A stretch of DNA of 13,894 nucleotides from Bacillota bacterium (GTDB taxonomy: Bacteria; Bacillota; Clostridia; Lachnospirales; Lachnospiraceae): contig JAEWMT010000051.1 in NCBI GenBank assembly GCA_023393095.1, positions 1 to 13,894 of the forward strand, in the 5' to 3' direction. The notes under the pieces were generated by a model, which searched no databases, was not told the origin of the DNA, and worked only from the letters and a program-made list of their open reading frames with translations. Both the position numbers and the translations under genes were made by a program. Position 1 is the first letter of the stretch. Every line of letters starts with the position of its first letter. Shown in pieces: positions 7,208-13,894 of this stretch.

Positions 7208-9922
7208 TTATATTCTATCCTTGATTTTCTTCTGTATCTGATATAGTTTATTGATCGCATCAATCGGAGTAAGCCTTGCAATTTCAATATCCCTTAACTC
7301 CGCAATGATATCCTCATTACCGGACATTGAAAATAGAGAGAACTGATTCAAATCCTTTGATTTTCTTCCCTTCCTGCTTTCTGTTTTTAGCTCTGGAGTC
7401 GTTATTAATAAATCCTCCAAGTCTAATTCCTCCTGTACCGGTTCTTCCTGTAGCATTACAGTATCCGGCCCGGTCAGATTCTTGGCTTTGAGAGCAAGAT
7501 CATTTCCAGTAAGTTCGACTACAATCTCTGAAGCTCTTCTTAATACACTGGATGGTACTCCGGCTAGCTTGGCGACCTGTATTCCATAGCTTTTATCAGC
7601 TCCACCCTTTACTATTTTACGGAGAAATACAATATCTTCCCCCTGTTCCTTAACTGCGATACAATAGTTATTAACTCCCTCTAGACGGCCTTCCAATTCG
7701 GTAAGCTCGTGATAATGAGTTGCAAACAGGGTTTTTGCACCTAAAACCGAGGTATTACTAATATGCTCAACCACTGCCCATGCAATGCTCAAACCATCAA
7801 AGGTACTCGTGCCACGACCGATTTCATCCAGTATTAACAAGCTGTTTTTAGTTGCGTTTCTGAGGATATTGGCTACCTCCGTCATTTCCACCATGAAGGT
7901 ACTCTGGCCGCTGGCCAGATCATCAGAAGCACCGACACGAGTAAATATTCGGTCAACAATACTGATCTTAGCTGAATCAGCCGGAACAAAGCTACCGATC
8001 TGTGCCATTAGTACAATCAAGGCAGATTGCCTCATATAGGTGGATTTACCAGCCATATTTGGTCCGGTAATGATGGACACCCGATTCTCTTTATTATCCA
8101 ATAAGGTATCATTGGCTACAAACATATCATGGGAGATCATACGCTCCACGACAGGATGCCTGCCGTTTTTGATATGAATGGAACCTTCCGTATTCATCTC
8201 AGGCTTCACATAATTATTCTGCTCTGCTACTAGCGCAAGAGAGGCATAAACATCCGCTTTTGCAATTGCTTTCGCTGTCTGCTGAATTCTCTTTACCTCA
8301 AGAGCAATCTGATCCCTGATCTCATTAAACAAATCATATTCCAGTGAGAAAAGCTTGTCCTCTGCACCAAGGATAATATCCTCAAGCTCCTTAAGCTCGG
8401 ATGTAGTATAACGTTCTGCATTGGCTAAGGTCTGTTTTCTAATCCAATTCTCAGGTACAAGATTCTGATAGGAATTAGTAACCTCAAGATAATAACCGAA
8501 TACCCGATTATAACGAATCCTAAGATTCTTAATTCCTGTTGCTTCACGCTCTTTCGTCTCCAGATCCATCAACCAATCCTTGCCTTCGGTTTTTGCCTTT
8601 CTTAGACGATCTACTTCTTCGTTATAGCCTTCCTTAATAATTCCGCCCTCTTTTACATTCAAAGGCGGTTCCTCTGCGATTGCTTTTCCAATCAGGTCAA
8701 AAATATCTTCAAGGGGATCAAGTTCTTCATAGATTTCCTTAAGTACATCTGCATCAAAATTCTGCATCAGAAATTTAATATGAGGAAGCATGGATAATGA
8801 AGAACTAAACGCAATTAAATCCCTCGGATTAGCACTTTTATAACTGATTTTACTCATTATTCGTTCCAGGTCGTATACAGGATTAAGATATTCCCTGATT
8901 TCCTCCCTGGTTATCATATTATCCTTTAACTGGCTGACTGCATCAAGCCTCCGATTTATCATATCGTAATCAATGAGGGGCTGCTCCATGTAGCTTCGTA
9001 ACAGCCTAGCCCCCATGGCTGTTTTCGTTTTATCCAGAACCCAGAGAAGAGATCCCTTCTTCTGTTTCTCTCGAATTGTCTCCGTTAGCTCCAAATTACG
9101 TACCGTGGAGCTATCAAGCAGCATATATTTTTCATAGGTATATGGGATCAGCTTTGTAATATGGGACAGGGAATTCTTCTGTGTCTCCTGTAAGAACTGC
9201 ATAACACAGCCCGCTGCTATTACTCCGATGGAATAATCTTTTAATCCTAGGCCATCCAGCGTTCCTACCTGAAAATGCTCCTTCAGCGATCTGATACACA
9301 TCTCATCATCAAAATACCAGGGCTCCAGTGGAGTCAGGGTTATTTCACTGTTACTTTTCAATGCTTCTATATTAATTCCGCACACAAAAAAGGTATCATT
9401 GCATATAATTTCGGATGGTGACCATTTAAAGATTTCATCCATTAGCTTACGCTCGGTATCCATCTCGGTTACATAATAATCGCCTGTGGTAATATCAACG
9501 ATGGACACGCCAAATGCATTTGTTGTATGTACAACTGCCATAAGATAGTTATTCTTTGATTCGTCTAGTACCTGAGTATTCAGATTCGTTCCGGGAGTTA
9601 CAATTCGGATTACCTCTCTTTTTACAATTCCCTTTGCAAACTTTGGATCCTCAACCTGCTCACAGATTGCGACACGGTAACCACGGCTTACCAGCTTACT
9701 AAGGTATCCATCTACCGCATGAAAGGGAACACCACACATTGGTGCACGTTCTTCCTGCCCGATGTTTTTGCCAGTCAGAGCTATTTCCAACTCCCTGGAA
9801 CAGGTATGGGCATCCTCAAAGAACATTTCGTAAAAATCACCTAAACGGTAGAATAGAATACAGTCCTTATAGTGTTCCTTGATTTCCATATATTGCTGCA
9901 TCATCGGAGTTAATTGTGCCAT
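7208..9922 (-). CDS. mutS: DNA mismatch repair protein MutS
   Basis: MutS scans DNA, binds mismatches and small loops, and recruits MutL on ATP binding. The 904-residue protein has all domains in order: mismatch-recognition domain with the Phe-x-Glu motif in GDFYEMF (F30, E32), connector, lever and clamp region, and the ABC ATPase with Walker A GPNMAGKST (620-628), signature region DDLASGQSTFMVEMTE (667-682), Walker B ILDEIGRGTSTFDG (697-710) and ATHYHE (734-739). Near the C-terminus QFSLF (860-864) fits the beta-clamp binding pentapeptide. It is followed by a helical tail of the kind used for tetramer contacts. The ATG at 9922 has AAAGGAAC upstream and a good promoter 49 nt further. It is the first gene of a likely mutS-mutL-miaA operon. 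Confidence 0.97.
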   Translation of the reverse strand: MAQLTPMMQQYMEIKEHYKDCILFYRLGDFYEMFFEDAHTCSRELEIALTGKNIGQEERAPMCGVPFHAVDGYLSKLVSRGYRVAICEQVEDPKFAKGIVKREVIRIVTPGTNLNTQVLDESKNNYLMAVVHTTNAFGVSIVDITTGDYYVTEMDTERKLMDEIFKWSPSEIICNDTFFVCGINIEALKSNSEITLTPLEPWYFDDEMCIRSLKEHFQVGTLDGLGLKDYSIGVIAAGCVMQFLQETQKNSLSHITKLIPYTYEKYMLLDSSTVRNLELTETIREKQKKGSLLWVLDKTKTAMGARLLRSYMEQPLIDYDMINRRLDAVSQLKDNMITREEIREYLNPVYDLERIMSKISYKSANPRDLIAFSSSLSMLPHIKFLMQNFDADVLKEIYEELDPLEDIFDLIGKAIAEEPPLNVKEGGIIKEGYNEEVDRLRKAKTEGKDWLMDLETKEREATGIKNLRIRYNRVFGYYLEVTNSYQNLVPENWIRKQTLANAERYTTSELKELEDIILGAEDKLFSLEYDLFNEIRDQIALEVKRIQQTAKAIAKADVYASLALVAEQNNYVKPEMNTEGSIHIKNGRHPVVERMISHDMFVANDTLLDNKENRVSIITGPNMAGKSTYMRQSALIVLMAQIGSFVPADSAKISIVDRIFTRVGASDDLASGQSTFMVEMTEVANILRNATKNSLLILDEIGRGTSTFDGLSIAWAVVEHISNTSVLGAKTLFATHYHELTELEGRLEGVNNYCIAVKEQGEDIVFLRKIVKGGADKSYGIQVAKLAGVPSSVLRRASEIVVELTGNDLALKAKNLTGPDTVMLQEEPVQEELDLEDLLITTPELKTESRKGRKSKDLNQFSLFSMSGNEDIIAELRDIEIARLTPIDAINKLYQIQKKIKDRI

Positions 9923-9970
9923 GATGAAGTTCCTTTCTTTTGTAATTATAGTAACAAAAACAACATTACA

Positions 9971-9998
9971 ATTATATCATAAAGCTGTTTTATTGCAA
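9971..9998 (-). promoter_or_regulatory. sigma-A promoter of mutS with extended -10
   Basis: Minus strand TTGCAA (9993-9998), a 16-nt spacer, then TATAAT (9971-9976) preceded by TGA, giving the extended -10 TGATATAAT. The expected leader is about 42 nt. It sits in the 167-bp gap between the divergent mutS and ymaF genes. Confidence 0.65.
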
Positions 9999-10089
9999 TG
10001 GTGTGAATTTTGAAAATAGGATGAACGAATGAACAATTCCATGTATCAAGTATCGTAAGTGCTCATAAAATATTATGGGGTGATTTAAG

Positions 10090-10389
10090 ATGCAAAATGA
10101 AATTCACACACATAATTTTGTTGGTAAGACTTCTTTTAATGTAGAGCATTCTCACAATTATTCAGGAATTACCAGCGGTAATCCCGATCAACCGGGACAT
10201 TTTCATTATATGGAGGGATTAACTTCTTTAAATGACGGACATAATCATAATTTTCAGATTGCTACAGGGCCGGCCGTCTATGTAAAAGATGGACACTACC
10301 ATTATTATAACGGAAATACAAGTATTGCCTTTATTCCAACGACTCATGCTCATAATATGACAGGTTATACCTCTCTTTTTATGGAATAA
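10090..10389 (+). CDS. ymaF: YmaF-family histidine-repeat protein
   Basis: This 99-residue protein consists almost wholly of six degenerate repeats of the form H-x-H-N/Y-x-x-x-G-x-T-S. The H-x-H pairs are at 6/8, 20/22, 37/39, 51/53, 69/71 and 86/88, and the T-S pairs mostly follow about six residues later. There is no signal peptide and no membrane segment. It matches the YmaF family as I know it; the function is unknown, and the regular histidine pairs suggest metal binding (inference). The ATG at 10090 has GGGGTGA 6 nt upstream. It is the only plus-strand gene here, divergent from mutS. In B. subtilis, ymaF lies beside miaA, so the link to this neighbourhood is partly conserved. A hairpin follows the stop codon directly. 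Confidence 0.85.
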   Translation: MQNEIHTHNFVGKTSFNVEHSHNYSGITSGNPDQPGHFHYMEGLTSLNDGHNHNFQIATGPAVYVKDGHYHYYNGNTSIAFIPTTHAHNMTGYTSLFME

Positions 10390-10394
10390 TAGGT

Positions 10395-10423
10395 AATTAC
10401 GAAACTATATAGTTTCTGTAATT
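10395..10423 (+). terminator. hairpin directly after ymaF
   Basis: GAAACTATATAGTTTC (10401-10416) is a perfect 16-bp palindrome. It is extended by AATTAC (10395-10400) and GTAATT (10418-10423) with a single bulged T. The stem starts 6 nt after the ymaF stop. No T tract follows on the plus strand, so it may be a weak terminator, a 3' stabiliser or an operator-like palindrome. Confidence 0.4.
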
Positions 10424-10446
10424 GTATACACAGCAGATACATATTT

Positions 10447-10506
10447 CTCCGCTCCAACGCTTCCTTCGGGCCAAGTGTATTAACACTTTACTTCCGCTCC
10501 TGCGTT
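10447..10506. other. GC-rich intergenic patch with direct and inverted repeats
   Basis: This 60-bp block is clearly richer in GC than the flanking spacer. It has TCCGCTCC twice (10448-10455 and 10493-10500), an inverted pair AACGC/GCGTT (10456-10460 and 10502-10506), and a central hairpin AAGTGT-ATTA-ACACTT (10473-10488). No ORF with a start site covers it. It may be part of a small structured RNA or the relic of a repeat; I do not recognise it. Confidence 0.4.
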
Positions 10507-10552
10507 TGAGGTATTATTAATATTTTAAAATATAACAGTATATTATATCCAT

Positions 10553-10603
10553 AAAGAACTGACTGCCTGTTTATACATTTTTACCTCAGGCAGTCAGTTC
10601 TTT
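10553..10603. terminator. bidirectional intrinsic terminator between ymaF and rnhA
   Basis: AAAGAACTGACTGCCTG (10553-10569) and CAGGCAGTCAGTTCTTT (10587-10603) pair perfectly over 17 bp with a 17-nt loop. Plus-strand read-through from ymaF meets CTTTTCTAT after the stem. On the minus strand the stem starts 11 nt after the rnhA stop and its 3' arm ends in TTCTTT. The A-rich and T-rich ends let it serve both convergent genes. Confidence 0.85.
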
Positions 10604-10614
10604 TCTATATCCTA

Positions 10615-11091
10615 CTATTCCATTTGAATATCATCTAACAGATTAACACCATCCGCTGCTGTTGTAGCAAGAACATCACAGCGTTCATTCATCGGGTGTC
10701 CGTTATGGCCTTTTACCCACTGAAAGGTTACGTTATGCAGCTCCATTGCCTTTAGCAGACGTTTCCAAAGGTCAACATTTTTTACTGGTTCATTTTTACC
10801 CCTTTTCCAGCCTTTTTTCATCCAACCTTCAATCCAATGCTCATTGAAAGCCTTCACCAGGTATTGGGAATCGGAATATAAAGTAACACAACATGGTTTT
10901 GTCAATGCCTCAAGCCCTGCAATCGCTGCCATCAGTTCCATACGATTATTGGTGGTCTTCTTGTAACCGGCACTGTATTCCCGCTCATGCTTTACTCCTT
11001 TGGAATCTATATAAATAAGAATTGCTCCATAACCTCCCGGACCCTCTGGATTACCTCTAGCTGATCCGTCCGTATATAAAGACACGTCCAT
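10615..11091 (-). CDS. rnhA: ribonuclease HI
   Basis: RNase HI cuts the RNA strand of RNA-DNA hybrids, removing R-loops and primers. All active-site residues are present in the 158-residue protein: D8 (LYTDGSARGNP), E52 (NNRMELMAA), D74 (LYSDSQYL), H129 (WVKGHNGH) and D139 (MNERCD). The basic WMKKGWKRGKNEPVKN stretch (90-105) is the handle region seen in E. coli-type RNase HI. The frame is open up to a TTG at 11112. I chose ATG 11091, since GGAG (11098-11101) lies 6 nt upstream and the protein then begins MDVSLYTDG as in homologues; ATG 11094 is the close alternative. The upstream DNA is copy B of the dispersed repeat, which supplies this binding site. A strong terminator follows the gene. 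Confidence 0.93.
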   Translation of the reverse strand: MDVSLYTDGSARGNPEGPGGYGAILIYIDSKGVKHEREYSAGYKKTTNNRMELMAAIAGLEALTKPCCVTLYSDSQYLVKAFNEHWIEGWMKKGWKRGKNEPVKNVDLWKRLLKAMELHNVTFQWVKGHNGHPMNERCDVLATTAADGVNLLDDIQME

Positions 11092-11095
11092 CATG

Positions 11096-11172
11096 ATCTC
11101 CATTCTGCCCAAATATTGAATTTGGGCGTTAGCATAATATTTGTAAGGTGAATTGATTTTTCACTAATACCC
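11096..11172 (-). repeat. dispersed intergenic repeat, copy B (before rnhA)
   Basis: Partner of the repeat before mreB (1022-1102), with identical ATCTCCATTCTG and GAATTTGGGC blocks and a conserved inverted repeat GTGAA/TTCAC (11148-11152 and 11160-11164). This copy alone has a further hairpin, GCCCAAAT (11107-11114) with ATTTGGGC (11120-11127). On the minus strand that hairpin ends directly upstream of the GGAG used by rnhA, where it could affect translation. Confidence 0.7.
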
Positions 11173-11191
11173 ATGCTTTTAGCATAATTTC

Positions 11192-11241
11192 TGAAGAATA
11201 GCTGCTTTTACTATTCTTCAAAAGCCTCGTACAAGAGCTTT
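11192..11241. other. two consecutive hairpins between the MutS-like gene and rnhA
   Basis: TGAAGAATAG (11192-11201) pairs with CTATTCTTCA (11211-11220) over 10 bp. Right beside it, AAAGCCTC (11221-11228) pairs with GAGCTTT (11235-11241) with one bulge. Neither has a long T tract on the minus strand (the second is followed there by TTTTG). They may form a weak terminator for the MutS-like gene or be part of the rnhA leader. An 11-base word, CATGCTTTTAG, flanks them at 11172-11182 and 11248-11258. Confidence 0.45.
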
Positions 11242-11291
11242 GTCTCACATGCTTTTAGAGAGACTATTTACACTATATTCAATTATCTATT

Positions 11292-12968
11292 CTACAGTTG
11301 TATCCTGCTCCATTCACCCTTCACAAGGAATTCCTCTGCCGCATTTTCCGCTGAAACTATGATTTCCTTCGAATATCCCATCATATTAAGTAGCTTAATT
11401 GCATTCTTTGAAATTGCCTTACCCTTATATAATTTATAGTCAAACAGAATCTGATCGTCTTCAATTCGCTCCTGAAAATGATAATTTGAATAATCCTTAT
11501 CAAGAATCTGGGTAAGTTCAATATCGTGAGTTGCAGCAAAGACCATGGTATTCTTTCTAGCCAAGGTGGATAGGATTCTTGATGAAGCAGCAATTCTCTC
11601 CAGTGTATTGGTTCCTCGTAACACCTCATCAATAAAGCAAAGGATTGGATATTTATCATTTACCCTGTCAAGAATTCGTTTCAATGATTTAATCTCAACA
11701 ATATAATAGCTTTCCTTACTTAAAATATTATCCCTAAGTGCCATTGATGAATAAATTAGAAAGAAGCTACCCTTGTAGTTGCTGCTTATCGACGTATTAA
11801 TGGACTGAGATAAAATTGCATTAATAGCCAAAGTTTTGATAAAGGTAGATTTACCGGAGGCATTGGAACCGGTCAGCAAAACTGATCGTTCCTCCGTAAT
11901 CGAGTTCATCACAGGTGTCTCTAATAATGGGTGATATAAATCTGTTACGGATAATTTTGGACGGCCTGACATTATAAACTCCGGTTCACAAAACATCGGT
12001 AGCATTTCACGAAAAGATGCAGCCGCTAACATACTGTCAAGTAAACCGATGTTCTTATATATTCTGTTTAATGTATCACGGTTATTTTTGAAAAAATGGA
12101 GCATTGAATTGTATTTAATCAAATCAATATGGGTTAGCATTCGGACATAATCCATTAGCATCTCGGCCAGATCTCCGCTGGCCTGCTTTGGCGTCAGCCA
12201 CATGGAGCCTTTTCTGAACTGTTTAAATTTATTCGCATCCTGTTTTAGTAAATCCGTATAAACTTTTAATTCCGGAATCTCAAGTTTATAGATTTCCTTG
12301 ACTCCATCCAACAAACGAATTATATAAGCAAATACCATAAGATATTTCTCTATTACTGCCTTTTCCCTGTAATACTGAACGATATTGTTTATTACAATAA
12401 GTACCGTACATATACCGCCTAACCCGGGATTAACAAAAATCAACCCCAAAGAAAGGATAAAAGCGGCAAGCATGACATAATGACTAAGATTACTTTTTGT
12501 CTCAAGTTCCCCCAAACGGTTGATATATTCATAAACTGAGAGCTTGCTTAATTTACCTATAGAAAAAAGCTTTGTCTGTATAATAATTCTTACATCCTCA
12601 TGTTTTGTAAAGAATTTAATCAGACGGTTTCGCTCCTTTAACTCATCAATTGAAAGACAAGGCTTACGTAATAGGGCATACAAATATTCTTCACCAATGG
12701 AACTTTGGGTATTGTTCATCATCATATAGATTTCATTCATATCCAAGTCATTCCAAGTGATCTCATCTACATCCAGTTGTTCATTCCTTTGAGAATTATA
12801 AAATGCTTTCAGTGATTCCAATTTTTCTGAAGTATATTCTTCCCCAGGAACATTACCCCATTCATTTTTTAAACGTATGATTAATCTTTTACGTAATCTT
12901 TGTTCATTCACCATACTCCAGATTACTAAAGCTAGAATTGCAATTAAAATATAAAAGACGTATATCAT
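11292..12968 (-). CDS. membrane-anchored MutS-related ATPase
   Basis: The 558-residue protein has the MutS-type ABC ATPase at its C-terminal end: Walker A GSNASGKST (367-375), Walker B ILCFIDEVLRGTNT (442-455) and ATHD (479-482). It lacks the mismatch-recognition domain and the Phe-x-Glu motif, so it is not a mismatch sensor like MutS. It also lacks a C-terminal Smr nuclease domain, so it is not MutS2. An N-terminal membrane segment (about 2-19) and a hydrophobic hairpin (about 164-200) suggest anchoring in the membrane with the ATPase inside the cell. Proteins like this are usually annotated simply as MutS family in clostridia; the function is unknown. The ATG at 12968 has GAGGAT about 6 nt upstream. 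It is transcribed from a perfect consensus promoter and lies upstream of rnhA. Confidence 0.85.
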   Translation of the reverse strand: MIYVFYILIAILALVIWSMVNEQRLRKRLIIRLKNEWGNVPGEEYTSEKLESLKAFYNSQRNEQLDVDEITWNDLDMNEIYMMMNNTQSSIGEEYLYALLRKPCLSIDELKERNRLIKFFTKHEDVRIIIQTKLFSIGKLSKLSVYEYINRLGELETKSNLSHYVMLAAFILSLGLIFVNPGLGGICTVLIVINNIVQYYREKAVIEKYLMVFAYIIRLLDGVKEIYKLEIPELKVYTDLLKQDANKFKQFRKGSMWLTPKQASGDLAEMLMDYVRMLTHIDLIKYNSMLHFFKNNRDTLNRIYKNIGLLDSMLAAASFREMLPMFCEPEFIMSGRPKLSVTDLYHPLLETPVMNSITEERSVLLTGSNASGKSTFIKTLAINAILSQSINTSISSNYKGSFFLIYSSMALRDNILSKESYYIVEIKSLKRILDRVNDKYPILCFIDEVLRGTNTLERIAASSRILSTLARKNTMVFAATHDIELTQILDKDYSNYHFQERIEDDQILFDYKLYKGKAISKNAIKLLNMMGYSKEIIVSAENAAEEFLVKGEWSRIQL

Positions 12969-13014
12969 TTTTTATCCTCATCCAATCATCTCATGTAATT
13001 TTTATTATTATGCT

Positions 13015-13043
13015 ATTATAGAATTCCAAGGAATAACTGTCAA
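13015..13043 (-). promoter_or_regulatory. perfect consensus sigma-A promoter of the MutS-like gene
   Basis: Minus strand TTGACA (13038-13043), exactly 17 nt, then TATAAT (13015-13020). The spacer contains an inverted repeat ATTCC-TT-GGAAT, which could be an operator. The start codon is 46 nt from the -10 box. The sequence just upstream of the -35 is AT-rich tandem repeats that could act as UP elements. Confidence 0.88.
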
Positions 13044-13046
13044 TAT

Positions 13047-13096
13047 AAACTAATTAGAGAATTATTTTCACAAACTAATTATAGAATTATTTTCAC
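13047..13096. repeat. two tandem 25-bp repeats upstream of the consensus promoter
   Basis: Two head-to-tail copies (13047-13071 and 13072-13096) start with AAACTAATTA and end with GAATTATTTTCAC; they differ at one base (G at 13057, T at 13082). The first copy ends 3 nt from the -35 box. On the minus strand each holds AATTCT(A/C)TAAT, which also covers the real -10 box (13015-13025). Confidence 0.9.
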
Positions 13097-13141
13097 TGAC
13101 ATTATTTAAAGTAATTCCTTATGCCTCTAAAATGGCATGAT

Positions 13142-13186
13142 ATTTTACATTACCTTTTTAAAATATGAAACATCAGAATGTAAAAT
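13142..13186. repeat. 10-bp inverted repeat in AT-rich spacer
   Basis: ATTTTACATT (13142-13151) and AATGTAAAAT (13177-13186) are perfect inverse copies with 25 nt between them. It lies between the terminator of the NlpC/P60 gene and the promoter of the MutS-like gene. It could be a regulator site or a chance pairing in AT-rich DNA. Confidence 0.35.
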
Positions 13187-13212
13187 CAAAATTTTTAACT
13201 TTTTTAAAAAAT

Positions 13213-13244
13213 AAAAAATTGGCCGGATCACCCAAATCCGGCCA
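13213..13244 (-). terminator. intrinsic terminator of the NlpC/P60 gene
   Basis: TGGCCGGAT (13220-13228) and ATCCGGCCA (13236-13244) form a 9-bp GC-rich stem with a 7-nt loop. On the minus strand it is followed by AATTTTTTATTTTTT, a strong T tract. It begins 19 nt after the stop codon of the hydrolase gene. Confidence 0.92.
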
Positions 13245-13263
13245 TTATTTTATGAAACAATAT

Positions 13264-13894
13264 TTAATTATTAATATATCTAACGCATTTTACCGGTGTT
13301 CTGTAATTTAAGTTAGAAATCTTGATACCGTCTCTTCTGGTGCTAGCATGAATAATCTGACCATTTCCAATATACATTGCCACATGGCTGATATACCTTG
13401 AACTACCGTAGAATACCAGATCACCGGGCTTTAACTGGGAAGCTGATATGGTTCTACCACCACGAGCCTGACTTCTTGAGGTTCTCGATATGGAGTAGCC
13501 CATCTTTCTATATAATGCCTGTGTAAAACCAGAACAGTCAACTCCAACTCCCAATCTGGTTCCGCCCCATACATAAGCCTCACCCAAATGTTGCTTAGCC
13601 ATATTCACTAAATTAGCACGGGTATTGGAAACACCACTTCCTAATTTTAATTCCTTAATGGACACTGCATGGGTTAGTTCAAAAGATATATTAACATACT
13701 CCTTTGCAACAAATGCAGCTGAACCCTTCTTGGAATCACTATCCAAGCTAACCTTTACCCAGTCACTATAATCCTTATCATCTGATGATACGGAGGAATT
13801 AATGACCTCTAATTCTTCTCCATCCGCAATGTGATCAACAATATCAGAATCCGTTGTAGCCTTATCTCTTACTCTGAGGCCGTCAACATTATTC
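13264..13894 (-). CDS. SH3-domain NlpC/P60 peptidoglycan hydrolase (5' end beyond window)
   Basis: The frame is open from the right edge; 209 residues are visible, and the true start is outside. The first ~70 residues (NVDGLRVRDKATTDSDIV, then GEELEVI, DWVKVSL and AFVAKEYV) form a bacterial SH3-type domain that would bind cell-wall peptide. A short linker leads to the NlpC/P60 cysteine peptidase domain, with Cys120 in DCSGF, His170 in SHVAMYIG and His182 in IIHAS (fragment numbering). YVWGGTRLGVGVDCSGF is the typical N-terminal part of this domain. Such enzymes cut D-Glu-meso-DAP or related bonds in wall peptides outside the cell; a signal peptide is expected in the missing part. The C-terminus ends soon after the catalytic domain and a strong terminator follows. 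Confidence 0.93.
   Translation of the reverse strand, partial: NNVDGLRVRDKATTDSDIVDHIADGEELEVINSSVSSDDKDYSDWVKVSLDSDSKKGSAAFVAKEYVNISFELTHAVSIKELKLGSGVSNTRANLVNMAKQHLGEAYVWGGTRLGVGVDCSGFTQALYRKMGYSISRTSRSQARGGRTISASQLKPGDLVFYGSSRYISHVAMYIGNGQIIHASTRRDGIKISNLNYRTPVKCVRYINN

Noticed and set aside
7090..7287. 65-codon minus-strand ORF between mutS and mutL
   Set aside because: It overlaps the 3' end of mutS in another frame, has no clear ribosome binding site and resembles no family I know.
10064..10072. CATAAAATA before ymaF, fitting the sigma-K -10 pattern CATAnnnTA
   Set aside because: The implied transcription start would fall at the ribosome binding site (10077-10083), leaving no usable leader, and no matching -35 is present.
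11092..11112. longer RNase HI starting at TTG 11112
   Set aside because: The added residues would encode the GGAG binding site itself and are not part of the conserved N-terminus.
13047..13096. tandem repeats as a minimal CRISPR array
   Set aside because: The two units are directly adjacent with no spacers, and there are no cas genes.

Overview
The window looks like a low-GC Firmicutes chromosome, most likely a clostridial/Lachnospiraceae-type bacterium. The signs are AT-rich intergenic DNA, strong AGGAGG-type ribosome binding sites, one TTG start, a YmaF-family protein, a DUF4321 protein, a YnbB-type PLP enzyme beside miaA, and the radC-mreB pair. This is inferred from gene content and order; the genus cannot be fixed from the sequence alone. 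Every gene except ymaF is on the minus strand, so the transcriptional order runs from right to left.

Right part (13894 to 11292): a secreted-type NlpC/P60 peptidoglycan hydrolase with an SH3 domain, cut by the window edge, ends at a strong intrinsic terminator. Next is a 295-bp AT-rich spacer with a 25-bp tandem repeat and a perfect consensus sigma-A promoter (TTGACA, 17 nt, TATAAT). This promoter drives a membrane-anchored MutS-related ATPase that is distinct from true MutS.

Middle part (11291 to 9923): a structured 200-bp spacer carries a dispersed repeat and leads into ribonuclease HI (rnhA). A bidirectional terminator separates rnhA from the only plus-strand gene, ymaF, which encodes a small protein made of six H-x-H repeats. 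ymaF diverges from mutS.

Left part (9922 to 1): mutS, mutL, miaA, a methionine gamma-lyase-family PLP enzyme (ynbB-like), a DUF4321 membrane protein, radC and an MreB-family actin homologue (cut by the left edge) all point the same way. mutS has a good extended -10 promoter. MutS and MutL are the two core parts of methyl-independent mismatch repair, and both carry a QxxLF-type beta-clamp motif. miaA makes i6A37 on tRNA. radC-mreB begins the conserved cell-shape cluster.

The housekeeping genes are ordinary. The unexplained signals lie between the genes: a ~80-bp repeat present before both mreB and rnhA that ends in a Shine-Dalgarno sequence and keeps an inverted repeat; a possible 15-codon leader ORF before mreB; a GC-rich patch after ymaF; alternative hairpins before radC; and the tandem repeats behind the consensus promoter. 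I saw no CRISPR array, tRNA, rRNA, insertion sequence or phage gene.
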